The notes below the pieces were generated by a model that was not told where the DNA came from, did no database searches, and worked only from the letters and a program-made list of their open reading frames with translations. Positions 7,118-15,321 of a stretch of 59,014 bases of DNA are shown piece after piece. This stretch comes from an uncultured Pelagibacteraceae bacterium (GTDB taxonomy: Bacteria; Pseudomonadota; Alphaproteobacteria; Pelagibacterales; Pelagibacteraceae), in contig CACIVM010000004.1 of assembly GCA_902590115.1 (NCBI GenBank), positions 1 to 59,014 on the forward strand. Direction: 5' to 3'. Position 1 is the stretch's first letter, and each line of letters begins with the position of its first letter. A program made the position numbers and the translations under genes.

Positions 7118-9598
7118 ATGGAAAATACCTCAAAAAAAATAATTTCTCTTTTAGGGCCAACCAATACTGGGAAAACTTTCGTAGCTATTGAAAAAATGCT
7201 TCAGTACGAAAGTGGGATCTTCGGTTTACCCCTGCGGCTTCTGGCGAGAGAAGTTTACGATAAATGCGTTTCAAAAGTTGGAAAAGAAAAAGTTGCACTT
7301 ATAACTGGAGAAGAAAAGTTGATACCTAGTAATGCTGATTTTTTTATTTGTACTGTCGAGTCAATGCCCAAGGATAAGAAAGTTGATTTTGTTGCTGTAG
7401 ATGAAATACAAATGTGTTGTGATAAAGAGCGGGGTCATATTTTTACAGACCGACTTCTTCATTTTAGAGGAGAAAAATTAACAATGTTTTTAGGTTCACA
7501 AATAATGAAAAATATAATTCTGGATCTGATTCCAGGTGTCGAATTTGAGAACAAAGAAAGATTTTCCAAGCTAAGTTATGGAGGATATAAAAAAATTTCC
7601 AGACTAGACAGAAAAGTTGCAATTATTGCATTTTCAATTGAGGAGGTCTATGCATTAGCTGAATTAATTAGAAGACAAAAAGGAGGTGCAGCAGTTGTTA
7701 TGGGCTCATTAAGTCCAAAGACTAGAAATTCACAAGTAGAATTATATCAATCAGGTGATGTTGATTATTTAGTGGCTACTGACGCAATTGGAATGGGTTT
7801 AAATATGGATATAAATGAAATTTACTTTTCTAATCTAAAAAAATTTGATGGAAAAAAAACAAGACGTCTTAATATTGTTGAAATATCACAAATAGCTGGT
7901 AGAGCAGGTAGGTTTAAAAATGATGGTATTTTTGGAACTACGGGAGACTGCGATAGCTTAAATTCTGATGAGGTAGAGAGTATAGAAAAACACTCACTAC
8001 CAGAAGCTAAAATGTTATATTGGAGAAACAATCAATTAGATTTTAAAAATCAAGATAGACTAGTTGCTTCTTTAGAATTAAAACCAAAACACAAGTCATT
8101 GCTTAGAACTCAAGACTCATTAGATGAGAACGTTTTAAGATATTTTTTAAAAAAGAGTGAAAACAATATCATTTACTCTAAAAATCTTGAGTTGCTTTGG
8201 GAGTGTTGTCAAATACCAGATTTTGAAAAAAAGGCTTATGGCCAACATATTAATATTGTTGATAAAGTTTTTAAATTTCTGTGCACAAGAAAAAATCGGA
8301 TACCAAATGAATACATGAGAGAACAACTTAAAGGTTTAGAAAAAGACCATGGTAATATAGATGTTTTATCACATAGAATTTCAAATGTAAGAACTTGGTC
8401 GTACGTTGCAAACAAAAAAAACTGGGTGGAAAATTCTGATTACTGGGTTCAAACTACAAAAAATATTGAAGACAAGCTTTCAGATAAACTTCACGATGAA
8501 CTTACTAGAAGTTTTATTGATAAAAAAATAAGTATTCTGTCTAGAGGATTGAAGCAAGATTTAATACTAAAAACAAAAATCGATGAGGAAAATAAAATAT
8601 TAATAGATGAACAGTTTATAGGTGAATTAAAAGGTTTAAAATTTATCATTGCTACTACCTCAAATACATTAGATACAGACATCAAATCAATTAGGAAGGC
8701 AGCTAGGAAAGGCATACAAGAGGAACTTGAGAAAAGGGTAGAAAAAATTATTAACGGAAGTGGTGATTCAATTATTTTTGACGAAAATTTTAAAATATGT
8801 TGGAAGAAATCTCCAATTGCAAAGCTTAAAAAAGGAGGCAATTATTTAAGTCCTGAAATTGAAATAATTGCTGATGATTCTCTTTCTTCCGAATTGAAAA
8901 TAAAGTTAGAAGATTATATTAAGAAATGGTTAGAAAATTTTCTAAATGACACTTTAGGAGATCTTATAAATTTGATAAATTTGAAAGTAGAAAATCAGTA
9001 TTTAAGAGCGCTTTCATTTCAATTATACGAGAAAAATGGAGTAATAAAAAGAAATGAGATAAATCAAATTGTAAAACTAATTCCCGAAAATGAGAAAAAA
9101 AAATTATGGGGTATGGGAATTAAAATTGGAAGGTATCATGTATTTCTTCCAAAAATGTTAAAACCTAAAGCTGTGACATTCAGAGTAGCCTTATGGAAAT
9201 TGTTTTTTAATAATAAAATTAATAATGAAATACCTAAATCCGGTCTAAACTTTCTTTATAGCAAATCTTTGGACAGGGATTTTCTTTTATTATGTGGTTT
9301 TGAAAAATTTAGAGATTATTATGTAAGAATAGACATTTTAGAAAAACTATTCATAAAAATTATTGAGAATACAAAAAATAAAAAATTTAAAATTAATAGT
9401 GACATGATCAATTTATTAGGTTGTAATAAAGAGAGTTTTTATAGTCTTTTAACTTTAATGAATTACAAAAAAGATAAAGATAAGGAAGATACATATTTTT
9501 TTATCGGTGATAGAAGAACAAATTTTAAGAAAAATGATAGACTAAAATCAGAGAATCCATTTAGTAAACTTATAAACCTCAAATTAAACCGAATATGA
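7118..9598 (+). CDS. SUV3-like ATP-dependent RNA/DNA helicase
   Basis: An 826-residue superfamily 2 helicase of the alphaproteobacterial family related to mitochondrial SUV3. Walker A is GPTNTGKT (residues 13-20), Walker B is DEIQ (95-98), and motif VI is QIAGRAGR (AGRAGR at 260-265). GMGLNMDINEIYF lies just before it, as in SUV3. The C-terminal half is longer than the helicase core and rich in Lys, Asn and Glu. SUV3 unwinds RNA for degradation in mitochondria; a role in bacterial RNA turnover is inference. The stop overlaps the next gene's ATG (ATGA), so the two are probably translationally coupled. Confidence 0.9.
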   Translation: MENTSKKIISLLGPTNTGKTFVAIEKMLQYESGIFGLPLRLLAREVYDKCVSKVGKEKVALITGEEKLIPSNADFFICTVESMPKDKKVDFVAVDEIQMCCDKERGHIFTDRLLHFRGEKLTMFLGSQIMKNIILDLIPGVEFENKERFSKLSYGGYKKISRLDRKVAIIAFSIEEVYALAELIRRQKGGAAVVMGSLSPKTRNSQVELYQSGDVDYLVATDAIGMGLNMDINEIYFSNLKKFDGKKTRRLNIVEISQIAGRAGRFKNDGIFGTTGDCDSLNSDEVESIEKHSLPEAKMLYWRNNQLDFKNQDRLVASLELKPKHKSLLRTQDSLDENVLRYFLKKSENNIIYSKNLELLWECCQIPDFEKKAYGQHINIVDKVFKFLCTRKNRIPNEYMREQLKGLEKDHGNIDVLSHRISNVRTWSYVANKKNWVENSDYWVQTTKNIEDKLSDKLHDELTRSFIDKKISILSRGLKQDLILKTKIDEENKILIDEQFIGELKGLKFIIATTSNTLDTDIKSIRKAARKGIQEELEKRVEKIINGSGDSIIFDENFKICWKKSPIAKLKKGGNYLSPEIEIIADDSLSSELKIKLEDYIKKWLENFLNDTLGDLINLINLKVENQYLRALSFQLYEKNGVIKRNEINQIVKLIPENEKKKLWGMGIKIGRYHVFLPKMLKPKAVTFRVALWKLFFNNKINNEIPKSGLNFLYSKSLDRDFLLLCGFEKFRDYYVRIDILEKLFIKIIENTKNKKFKINSDMINLLGCNKESFYSLLTLMNYKKDKDKEDTYFFIGDRRTNFKKNDRLKSENPFSKLINLKLNRI

Positions 9599-9984
9599 TA
9601 GAATTAGAAAAAAATAAATTAGTCGGTATAACAGCACTTCTTGTTAATGCTGCTAAAATAGATGAACATTATACAGATAGTGAAAAAAAAATAATACTTA
9701 AGTTTATTAAGAACAATAATACTAAATTAGATGCGAGTGAGATAATTAAAGAGGCAGAAATCCTTGAAAAAGAGTCTAATCAATTACTAAGTTTTACTAA
9801 ATTAATTAAGAATGAGACAAATGAATTTAAAGAAAACATAATTGAACAATTGTGGAAAATAATTATTTCAGATAAAAGTATTGATCAATTTGAGTCAAAT
9901 TTTATGAGAAGAATATGTGGTTTAATTTATTTCGATGATAAATTAAGCGGTGAAATTAAACTGAGATTAAAAAAAGGACTATGA
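9595..9984 (+). CDS. TerB-like all-helical protein
   Basis: A 129-residue, predicted all-helical protein. The region [20 protein letters not shown] followed by EKKIILKFI, and a second half with [21 protein letters not shown], match the TerB fold in which acidic residues of two helix pairs face each other. TerB proteins are linked to tellurite resistance and membrane stress, but small stand-alone members have no known role. It overlaps the helicase gene and the ferredoxin gene by 4 bases each. From memory, related alphaproteobacteria often carry a small S4-domain RNA-binding gene at this position, so this may be a lineage-specific neighbour. Confidence 0.72.
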   Translation: MIELEKNKLVGITALLVNAAKIDEHYTDSEKKIILKFIKNNNTKLDASEIIKEAEILEKESNQLLSFTKLIKNETNEFKENIIEQLWKIIISDKSIDQFESNFMRRICGLIYFDDKLSGEIKLRLKKGL

Positions 9985-10322
9985 CATATATTGTTAAAGA
10001 TGAGTGTATAAAATGTAAATTGACCGACTGTGTAGAGGTTTGTCCGGTGGATTGCTTTTATGAAGGAGAAAATATGTTAGTAATTAATCCAGATGAATGT
10101 ATTGACTGTGGAGTGTGTGAGCCTGAATGTCCAATAGATGCAATCAAAGCTGATAGTGATGAGACTGTAGAAGATAAAGAAAAATGGTTGTTGATAAATA
10201 AAAAGTTTTCTGCAATATGGCCCAATATTACCAAAAAGAAAGAGCCTATGATAGAAAGTGATAAATATAAAAATATGAAAAATAAACACGAGAAACATTT
10301 TTCAGAAAAACCTGGTAAATAA
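9981..10322 (+). CDS. fdxA: 7Fe ferredoxin (FdxA type)
   Basis: A 113-residue soluble ferredoxin with one [3Fe-4S] and one [4Fe-4S] site. The first cluster region is [17 protein letters not shown], with the widened spacing typical of 7Fe ferredoxins, and the second is [16 protein letters not shown]. The C-terminal tail of about 50 residues ([20 protein letters not shown]) is characteristic of the alphaproteobacterial FdxA family. The partner enzyme is unknown. It lies between the TerB-like gene and carD, a conserved alphaproteobacterial pairing with carD. Confidence 0.93.
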   Translation: MTYIVKDECIKCKLTDCVEVCPVDCFYEGENMLVINPDECIDCGVCEPECPIDAIKADSDETVEDKEKWLLINKKFSAIWPNITKKKEPMIESDKYKNMKNKHEKHFSEKPGK

Positions 10323-10323
10323 A

Positions 10324-10995
10324 ATGGCGAAAAAAAAGAAAAAAACCAAAAAGGTGAAAAAAATAAAAAAGATTATTAAAAAAAAATTAAGCAAAAATGT
10401 AACTTTAAAGCAAAATGATTCACAAAAAGTATTAAAACTTGGGCAAGATGAAAAACCTGAGATTAAGAAGATCAAAAAACAACCAACTGAAAAAAGAGCA
10501 TATAATTTAAAAGATTTTGTAGTTTATCCGAAACATGGTGTAGGAAAAATTACAGGCATCGAAAAAGCAACAATTGGCCAAATAGAGATTCAATTTTATA
10601 AAATTTTTATTGAGAGAGAAAAGCTTACTTTGACAGTGCCAATCAATCAGCAGTCTAATTTGAGACCAATATCATCTATAAATCAGATAAACAAATGTGT
10701 CTCTATTTTAAAAACTAAGCCAAAAATTCGAAGAACAATGTGGAGTAGACGTGCACAGGAATATGATCAAAAAATTAATTCAGGAAAAATCTATGATTTA
10801 GCTGAGGTAGTTAAAGACCTTAATAAAAACACAGATATCATGGCTGATCAATCTTATTCTGAAAGACAACTTTTTGAAAAAGCCTATGACAGACTTAAAT
10901 CAGAATTTGAAGCAGTTTTGAAGATTAGTTCCGAAGACGTACAGAAAAAAATGGATAAGGCTTTAGGAAGAGTTCAGATTTCTGAAGCACAATAA
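10324..10995 (+). CDS. carD: CarD-family RNA polymerase-binding regulator
   Basis: A CarD-type regulator of 223 residues that binds the RNA polymerase beta subunit and stabilises open promoter complexes, especially at rRNA promoters. The RNAP-interacting domain starts near residue 62 with LKDFVVYPKHGVGKITGIE, and the helical DNA-binding C-terminal domain follows (RRAQEYDQKINSG, YSERQLFEKAYDRL). Residues 1-55 form an unusually long Lys-rich extension (about half Lys) that could bind nucleic acid. The start is one base after the fdxA stop. A two-way terminator follows directly. Confidence 0.92.
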   Translation: MAKKKKKTKKVKKIKKIIKKKLSKNVTLKQNDSQKVLKLGQDEKPEIKKIKKQPTEKRAYNLKDFVVYPKHGVGKITGIEKATIGQIEIQFYKIFIEREKLTLTVPINQQSNLRPISSINQINKCVSILKTKPKIRRTMWSRRAQEYDQKINSGKIYDLAEVVKDLNKNTDIMADQSYSERQLFEKAYDRLKSEFEAVLKISSEDVQKKMDKALGRVQISEAQ

Positions 10996-10996
10996 A

Positions 10997-11033
10997 AAAC
11001 GCCCTTTTTATAGATTTTAAAAAGGGCGTTTTT
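10997..11033. terminator. Bidirectional intrinsic terminator between carD and the 22-aa gene
   Basis: A 14-base perfect stem (AAACGCCCTTTTTA / TAAAAAGGGCGTTT, 10997-11010 and 11018-11031) with a 7-base loop. T-runs follow the stem on both strands, so it can end transcription of carD (+) and of the small basic gene (-). It is one of only three strong intrinsic terminators seen in the window. Confidence 0.92.
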
Positions 11034-11043
11034 AAAAAAGAAG

Positions 11044-11112
11044 TTATCTTCTTCTTCTTCTTCTTCTTTTAGCTTTTTTCTTCTTTTTAGCTTTTTTTCT
11101 TCGTTTAGCCAT
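11044..11112 (-). CDS. 22-residue Lys/Arg-rich peptide
   Basis: A 22-codon frame beginning MAKRRKKAKK and ending in seven consecutive Arg (all AGA). Apart from the initial Met and three Ala, every residue is Lys or Arg. A strong Shine-Dalgarno, AGGGAG, lies 6 bases upstream of the ATG. A TTGACA element lies about 75 bases upstream, and the two-way terminator lies 11 bases past the stop. This full set of signals argues for a real, well-expressed gene. The composition suggests binding to nucleic acid or to the ribosome, but the function is unknown. The Arg codons form an (AGA)7 repeat, which could also expand or contract. Confidence 0.72.
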   Translation of the reverse strand: MAKRRKKAKKKKKAKRRRRRRR

Positions 11113-11321
11113 CTTTTCTCCCTGTTAGCAAACAAATCTTTATGATTCGTTTTATTAATTAATCTTTAAGTTTTTTTTCTTTGATGTCAAACACAAATTG
11201 TTGAGTAATTTTTTTTTAAATTTATAAATTTTTTATTTTTTTTATTAAAATTAAATATATATAAAAAGTTAAGTAATATCAGTGTTTTTTTAAGATAATT
11301 TAAATTACTTTTTTTATTAAA
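11113..11321. other. AT-rich intergenic stretch
   Basis: About 209 bases between the start of the 22-residue gene and the end of the fatty acyl-CoA ligase gene. Its left part carries the Shine-Dalgarno and probable promoter of the small gene. The rest is nearly all A and T, with short palindromes such as TAATTTAAATTA but no convincing terminator, RNA or open frame. Confidence 0.6.
11162..11190 (-). promoter_or_regulatory. Possible promoter of the 22-aa gene
   Basis: On the minus strand a perfect TTGACA (11190-11185) is followed, after 17 bases, by AAAGAT (11167-11162), a weak -10 element. The perfect -35 and its placement upstream of a strong Shine-Dalgarno support it; the -10 match is only partial. 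Confidence 0.4.
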
Positions 11322-12998
11322 TTAATAAAGTTTTTCTATTTCTTGTTTATAATTTTTTAAAATTTCTTTTCTTTTTAACTTTAATGTTGGTGTTAACATT
11401 CTATTTTCAATTGTAAATTCATTTGTTATTAATTTAAATTTTTTAACTTTTTCAATTAAAGATAAACTTTTGTTAACATTTTCTATATATTTCTTAATAT
11501 TATCTTCGTTTGATAAATCATCAGTAACAATTAATGCTACTAAATAATTTTTCTTATCTCCATAAACGAAACATTGTTTAATTTTTTCATTTAAACAAAG
11601 AAGATTCTCTATTTTGGTAGGTGAAATATTGTCACCGCCCAAATTAACAATAAGTTCTTTTTTTCTATCCGTTATTTTTAAATTTCCGTCCACGTTAAAT
11701 TCACCAATATCTCCAGTATGTAACCACCCATCTCTAATAACCATATCTGTCTCCTCTTTTTTATTCCAATATCCAAGCATGATATTTTCACCTTTTATCA
11801 GTATCTCCCCATCACTTGCTATTTTTACCTGAGTAGTTTTAAAAGGTGGTCCAACTGTTTCTACTTTAATATTTTGAGGTAGGTTACAACTTACAACTGG
11901 TGATGCTTCTGTAAGACCATATCCTTGTAAAGTTGGTAAACCTATAGAATTCAAAAATTCACCAATTTTTTTATCAAGTGCACCACCACCTGAAACAAAC
12001 GCTTGAAGTTGACCTCCAAATTGATTTTTTACTTTTTTTCTTACTAGATTTTCACAAAAAAAATTAATTAATTTCTCACTAAAACTTAATTCAATTTTAT
12101 TCAAGGTTTTTGTTCCTATAATTATTGTATAATCAATTAATTTTCTTTTAAGACCTCTTTGTTTAGAGAAATTGGAAGATATCTTGTTATATAAATTTTG
12201 ATAAAATCTTGGGACTGCTGTCATTATAGTTGGTTTAGTAATTACCATATTTGACAAAAGTTTTTCTAGGCTTTCAGCATAAAATATTTTTGCTCCAATA
12301 AGGATTTGCACAAATTGCACAGTATGTTCGTATGAATGCGAGAGAGGTAACCAAGTTAAAAAAATAGGATCTTTTTTTTTTATTAGAGGATCTAATAGAT
12401 CATAGGCGCCTTCACAGTTTGAGAGAATTCCACCATGACTCAAAATTACTCCTTTTGGATTTCCAGAAGTACCAGAAGTATAGATAATACAAGCTGGTTC
12501 TCTTCTTTTTAGATTAATATTTATTATTTTTTCCGAACTATTATTTTTTAGAATTTCTTCTATCAACAAACTTTCTACTTCTAGCTTTTCAAACGAAATA
12601 ATTTTTTTAATATCAGAATTAATAAATTTTTTTATCTTTTTAAATTGATCATTATTTGAAATAATTAAAATTGTTGGTTTGCAATCTTTTAGAATATATT
12701 CATAATCATTGGATGAGTAAGTAGTGAATACTGGCACTGAAATACCTCCCGCATTCATTATTGCTATGTCAGCTATTAACCAGTAAGGTCTATTTTCAGA
12801 AAGTATTAAACATCTATCGCCTTTATTAATTAATTTCTTTATCTCGTAAGTAAGTTTAAATATTTTTTCTGAAATTTCTTTCCAAGTATAAGTAGATTTA
12901 TTTGCTTTTAACCATCTTAAAAACGGCTTATCAGGATCTATTGTTTCATATTTTTTAAAATATAATTCAACTAAACTATTTAATTCTTTAACATTCAT
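11322..12998 (-). CDS. AMP-dependent long-chain fatty acid-CoA ligase
   Basis: A 558-residue adenylate-forming enzyme that activates fatty acids to acyl-CoA. Motif A1 is YTSGTSGNPKG (residues 173-183), the second motif is QGYGLTEASPVVSC, and the ADP-release region contains GWLHTGDIGEF and DRKKELIV. The length matches the FadD15-type ligases. The start codon is 4 bases from the 3' end of tRNA-Leu and has no room for a Shine-Dalgarno outside the tRNA, so translation may be leaderless after tRNA processing. Chain-length preference is not readable. Confidence 0.88.
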   Translation of the reverse strand: MNVKELNSLVELYFKKYETIDPDKPFLRWLKANKSTYTWKEISEKIFKLTYEIKKLINKGDRCLILSENRPYWLIADIAIMNAGGISVPVFTTYSSNDYEYILKDCKPTILIISNNDQFKKIKKFINSDIKKIISFEKLEVESLLIEEILKNNSSEKIININLKRREPACIIYTSGTSGNPKGVILSHGGILSNCEGAYDLLDPLIKKKDPIFLTWLPLSHSYEHTVQFVQILIGAKIFYAESLEKLLSNMVITKPTIMTAVPRFYQNLYNKISSNFSKQRGLKRKLIDYTIIIGTKTLNKIELSFSEKLINFFCENLVRKKVKNQFGGQLQAFVSGGGALDKKIGEFLNSIGLPTLQGYGLTEASPVVSCNLPQNIKVETVGPPFKTTQVKIASDGEILIKGENIMLGYWNKKEETDMVIRDGWLHTGDIGEFNVDGNLKITDRKKELIVNLGGDNISPTKIENLLCLNEKIKQCFVYGDKKNYLVALIVTDDLSNEDNIKKYIENVNKSLSLIEKVKKFKLITNEFTIENRMLTPTLKLKRKEILKNYKQEIEKLY

Positions 12999-13002
12999 AA
13001 TT

Positions 13003-13089
13003 TGGTGGGCGAAGAGAGACTCGAACTCTCAAGGTATTGCTACCACCGGATTTTGAGTCCGGCGCGTCTACCAGTTCCACCATTCGCCC
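13003..13089 (-). tRNA. tRNA-Leu (anticodon CAA)
   Basis: An 87-base tRNA on the minus strand. Acceptor stem GGGCGAA pairs with TTCGCCC, followed by discriminator A and an encoded CCA (13005-13003). The anticodon loop CTCAAAA between CCGGA and TCCGG gives CAA (13055-13053), reading UUG. The long variable arm (GGTGGTAGCAATACC region) and T-loop GTTCGAGTC are those of a class II leucine tRNA. It lies between the double winged-helix gene and the acyl-CoA ligase gene, on the same strand as both. Confidence 0.96.
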
Positions 13090-13132
13090 TATATTAAATA
13101 ATTTTACGAAATTTTACAAAAAAAATCTATTT

Positions 13133-14227
13133 TTATATTTTCTTAATTGAAAGAGCTTCTTTTTTAAACAAATCAAAAAAAGTTGTAACAAATTTAGCTA
13201 AATCAATTTGGTTAGTAATAAATATTTTTTCAAGTTCTTTTATGTGTTTTTTGTATTTTTTACCTAGTGTATAAAGTTGATTTTTATCTTTTAAAATAAG
13301 TTCTCTTTTTTCCAATATATTTAGTTTTCTTATAGCTGTTGCTCTTGGTATGCCAGTTATCTCTGATATTGACGATGCATTAACTCCAATTATTTTTCCA
13401 TCAAAATTGACCACTGTTTTCATCCAATTAACATATGAACTTTCACCTAAATCTCTGTCTGTAAGTTGATTAGAAAATGTAAGTGGCTTATTTGCAAAAT
13501 TTTCTTTTACTTTTGAAGATTGATTAGCGTAGATAATTCCTGCCACAAAAAAAGTCTCAAGATCTCCATAGAAAGATCTTTGCCTAATTAAAAACGGTAT
13601 TGCAAATCTAAAAAAGAATCTCCAAACTAAAGTGAAATTTTGTCTTATAAATTTTTCAATATCGTCTGAGGAGATCGGCGATCCGAACCAGTCTTGTGTT
13701 GATAAATATTTTGAGCAAGTCGATAGAACTCCCGACATTAATTTTATTGATTGTCTTGGCCTCTGATAGGTAAAAGCTTTCGGGGTAATAATAATTTTTT
13801 TACCCTTTCTAGAAATTACATTATCTCTTGTCATTTCATTTATTTTTCTTCGAACAGTTTCTTTTGGTATTTTTAAATCTTGAGATATTTCTATTAAGTT
13901 AATTTTTTCGATTTCATATTCTGCCTTAGAGTAAAATGCTTCTTCAGAATATATTATAAATAAATCAGCGTAGTGCCTGAAAGATTTTTGTATCAAATAA
14001 ATTAATATAAAATATTTATCAATATCATTAAAAGTTTTATAAGCATTTCTTTGCCATTCAATCACAAATTTAAACCATTGATCTATCCATCTTCCAAGAT
14101 TTGAGGAAAGTATAGAGTGTACCTCAGTTTTGTTTATAAAGTCGTCTGGAATATTAAGATCTTTTTTTTTAGAGAAATCTAGTGTTGTAATATTGCTATT
14201 TTTTTTTTGTTCAAATTTGTCATTCAT
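13133..14227 (-). CDS. Unrecognised protein with two winged-helix motifs
   Basis: A 364-residue protein I cannot assign to a named family. Two helix-turn-helix segments stand out: residues 110-147 (LIEISQDLKIPKETVRRKIN, then a basic wing RKGKKIII) and residues 281-320 (SSISEITGIPRATAIRKLN, then a second wing). They resemble each other (EI-x6-IP-x2-T-x2-RK), suggesting an internal duplication. I start at ATG 14227 rather than the longer frame from 14386, because the extension would run 143 bases into the divergent yqaA-like gene. Only 16 bases separate the two starts. It is probably a DNA-binding regulator; its target is unknown. Confidence 0.7.
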   Translation of the reverse strand: MNDKFEQKKNSNITTLDFSKKKDLNIPDDFINKTEVHSILSSNLGRWIDQWFKFVIEWQRNAYKTFNDIDKYFILIYLIQKSFRHYADLFIIYSEEAFYSKAEYEIEKINLIEISQDLKIPKETVRRKINEMTRDNVISRKGKKIIITPKAFTYQRPRQSIKLMSGVLSTCSKYLSTQDWFGSPISSDDIEKFIRQNFTLVWRFFFRFAIPFLIRQRSFYGDLETFFVAGIIYANQSSKVKENFANKPLTFSNQLTDRDLGESSYVNWMKTVVNFDGKIIGVNASSISEITGIPRATAIRKLNILEKRELILKDKNQLYTLGKKYKKHIKELEKIFITNQIDLAKFVTTFFDLFKKEALSIKKI

Positions 14228-14243
14228 AAATGTATAAAGAAAA

Positions 14244-14840
14244 ATGTTTAAAAAATTATATGATAGTTGTATTGAATTAGCTAGACATAAATTATCCAAG
14301 CAATTTCTTGCATTTGTATCATTCATAGAAAGTTCCTTCTTCCCAATTCCACCTGATGTTATGATGGTACCAATGATAATTGCCAAAAAAGAGGATTTTT
14401 TTAAAATATTTTTAATTTCAACTGTATTTTCAGTTTTAGGTGGACTATTTGGATATTTTTTAGGATCAATATTTTTAGAGTTCTCTATGTCGATAATAGA
14501 ATTCTATAACTATCAAGAAAAGGTTTACTCATTACAAGAGGATTTATCTAAGAAACAAGGCCAAATCATATGGCTCACGACTTTATTCTTGGCCGGATTT
14601 ACTCCATTACCTTATAAAGTTTTTACTATCACTAGTGGAATTATTGGATTTAATTTAGTTCTATTTATTTTAATAAGTTTTATTTCTAGAGGGCTGAGGT
14701 TTTTTGTCGTCTCGTATCTTACTATGAAGTTCGGTCAAAAATTTATAGACCAGTTTGAGAAGAAGGGTGCAAAGCTATTCTTAATTGGAGGTTTATTAAT
14801 CATTGTAATAGCTTTAACTTTTTATTTTTTGACAATTTAA
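14244..14840 (+). CDS. YqaA/DedA-family membrane protein
   Basis: A 198-residue inner-membrane protein of the YqaA branch of the DedA/SNARE-associated superfamily. The conserved opening FVSFIESSFFPIPPDVMMVP (residues 25-44) with its Glu and Pro residues, and the later GFTPLPYKVFTITSG, are family signatures. About five hydrophobic segments are present. DedA proteins are implicated in lipid flipping and membrane homeostasis; the role of this branch is less clear. It leads the yqaA-dsbB-coq7 cluster, with dsbB starting 4 bases later. Confidence 0.87.
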   Translation: MFKKLYDSCIELARHKLSKQFLAFVSFIESSFFPIPPDVMMVPMIIAKKEDFFKIFLISTVFSVLGGLFGYFLGSIFLEFSMSIIEFYNYQEKVYSLQEDLSKKQGQIIWLTTLFLAGFTPLPYKVFTITSGIIGFNLVLFILISFISRGLRFFVVSYLTMKFGQKFIDQFEKKGAKLFLIGGLLIIVIALTFYFLTI

Positions 14841-14844
14841 TAAT

Positions 14845-15321
14845 ATGATTAGAGAATATTTTTTAAAAACAATTTTACTATTCAGCTTTTTTGCAATGAG
14901 TTCGGCATACTATATAGAGTATATTTTGGGTTATCAGCCATGTAATCTATGCATTTTACAAAGAATACCTTATATAGGATCTATAATTATAATTACATTT
15001 TTTTTTATTTTTAAAAGATTTGAAAAACTAATCTTATTTACGATACTTATTTTGTTTTTTTTTGGTTTTATAATTTCTTTTTACCATTTTGGGATCGAAA
15101 ATAACTTTTTTCAAGAAAGTTTTATCTGCAATTTAACTGGGGATAGTAAAATTACAAATTCTAGCGAATTGTTAAAAAGCTTAAAAACAGGTCCAATTAG
15201 CTGTAAAGATGTTCCTTTTAAACTTTTAGGGATGTCACTTGCTTCAATTAATACAGTTTTAACATTAATCATATGTGTTATAAGTCTTAGAATTTTAGTT
15301 AATTATGAAAAAAACAAATAA
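14845..15321 (+). CDS. dsbB: Disulfide bond formation protein DsbB
   Basis: A 158-residue four-helix membrane protein that oxidises DsbA and passes electrons to ubiquinone. The redox motif CNLC lies at residues 33-36 within QPCNLCILQR, whose Arg contacts quinone. The second periplasmic loop has the other Cys pair (SFICNLTGD and GPISCKD). The length is typical of the DsbB/BdbC family. Its 3' end overlaps coq7 by 17 bases, which fits the shared dependence on ubiquinone. Confidence 0.92.
   Translation: MIREYFLKTILLFSFFAMSSAYYIEYILGYQPCNLCILQRIPYIGSIIIITFFFIFKRFEKLILFTILILFFFGFIISFYHFGIENNFFQESFICNLTGDSKITNSSELLKSLKTGPISCKDVPFKLLGMSLASINTVLTLIICVISLRILVNYEKNK

Noticed and set aside
11047-11067. 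TTC repeat as a non-coding microsatellite
   Set aside because: It encodes the poly-Arg tail of a small frame with complete expression signals, though repeat-length variation remains possible.
13090-13132. Promoter TTGTAA-17-TAATAT just before tRNA-Leu
   Set aside because: The -10 element would end almost at the first tRNA base, placing the transcript start inside the tRNA, so it cannot serve the tRNA.
14228-14386. N-terminal extension of the double winged-helix protein
   Set aside because: It would overlap the conserved start of the divergent yqaA-like gene by 143 bases; ATG 14227 avoids this.
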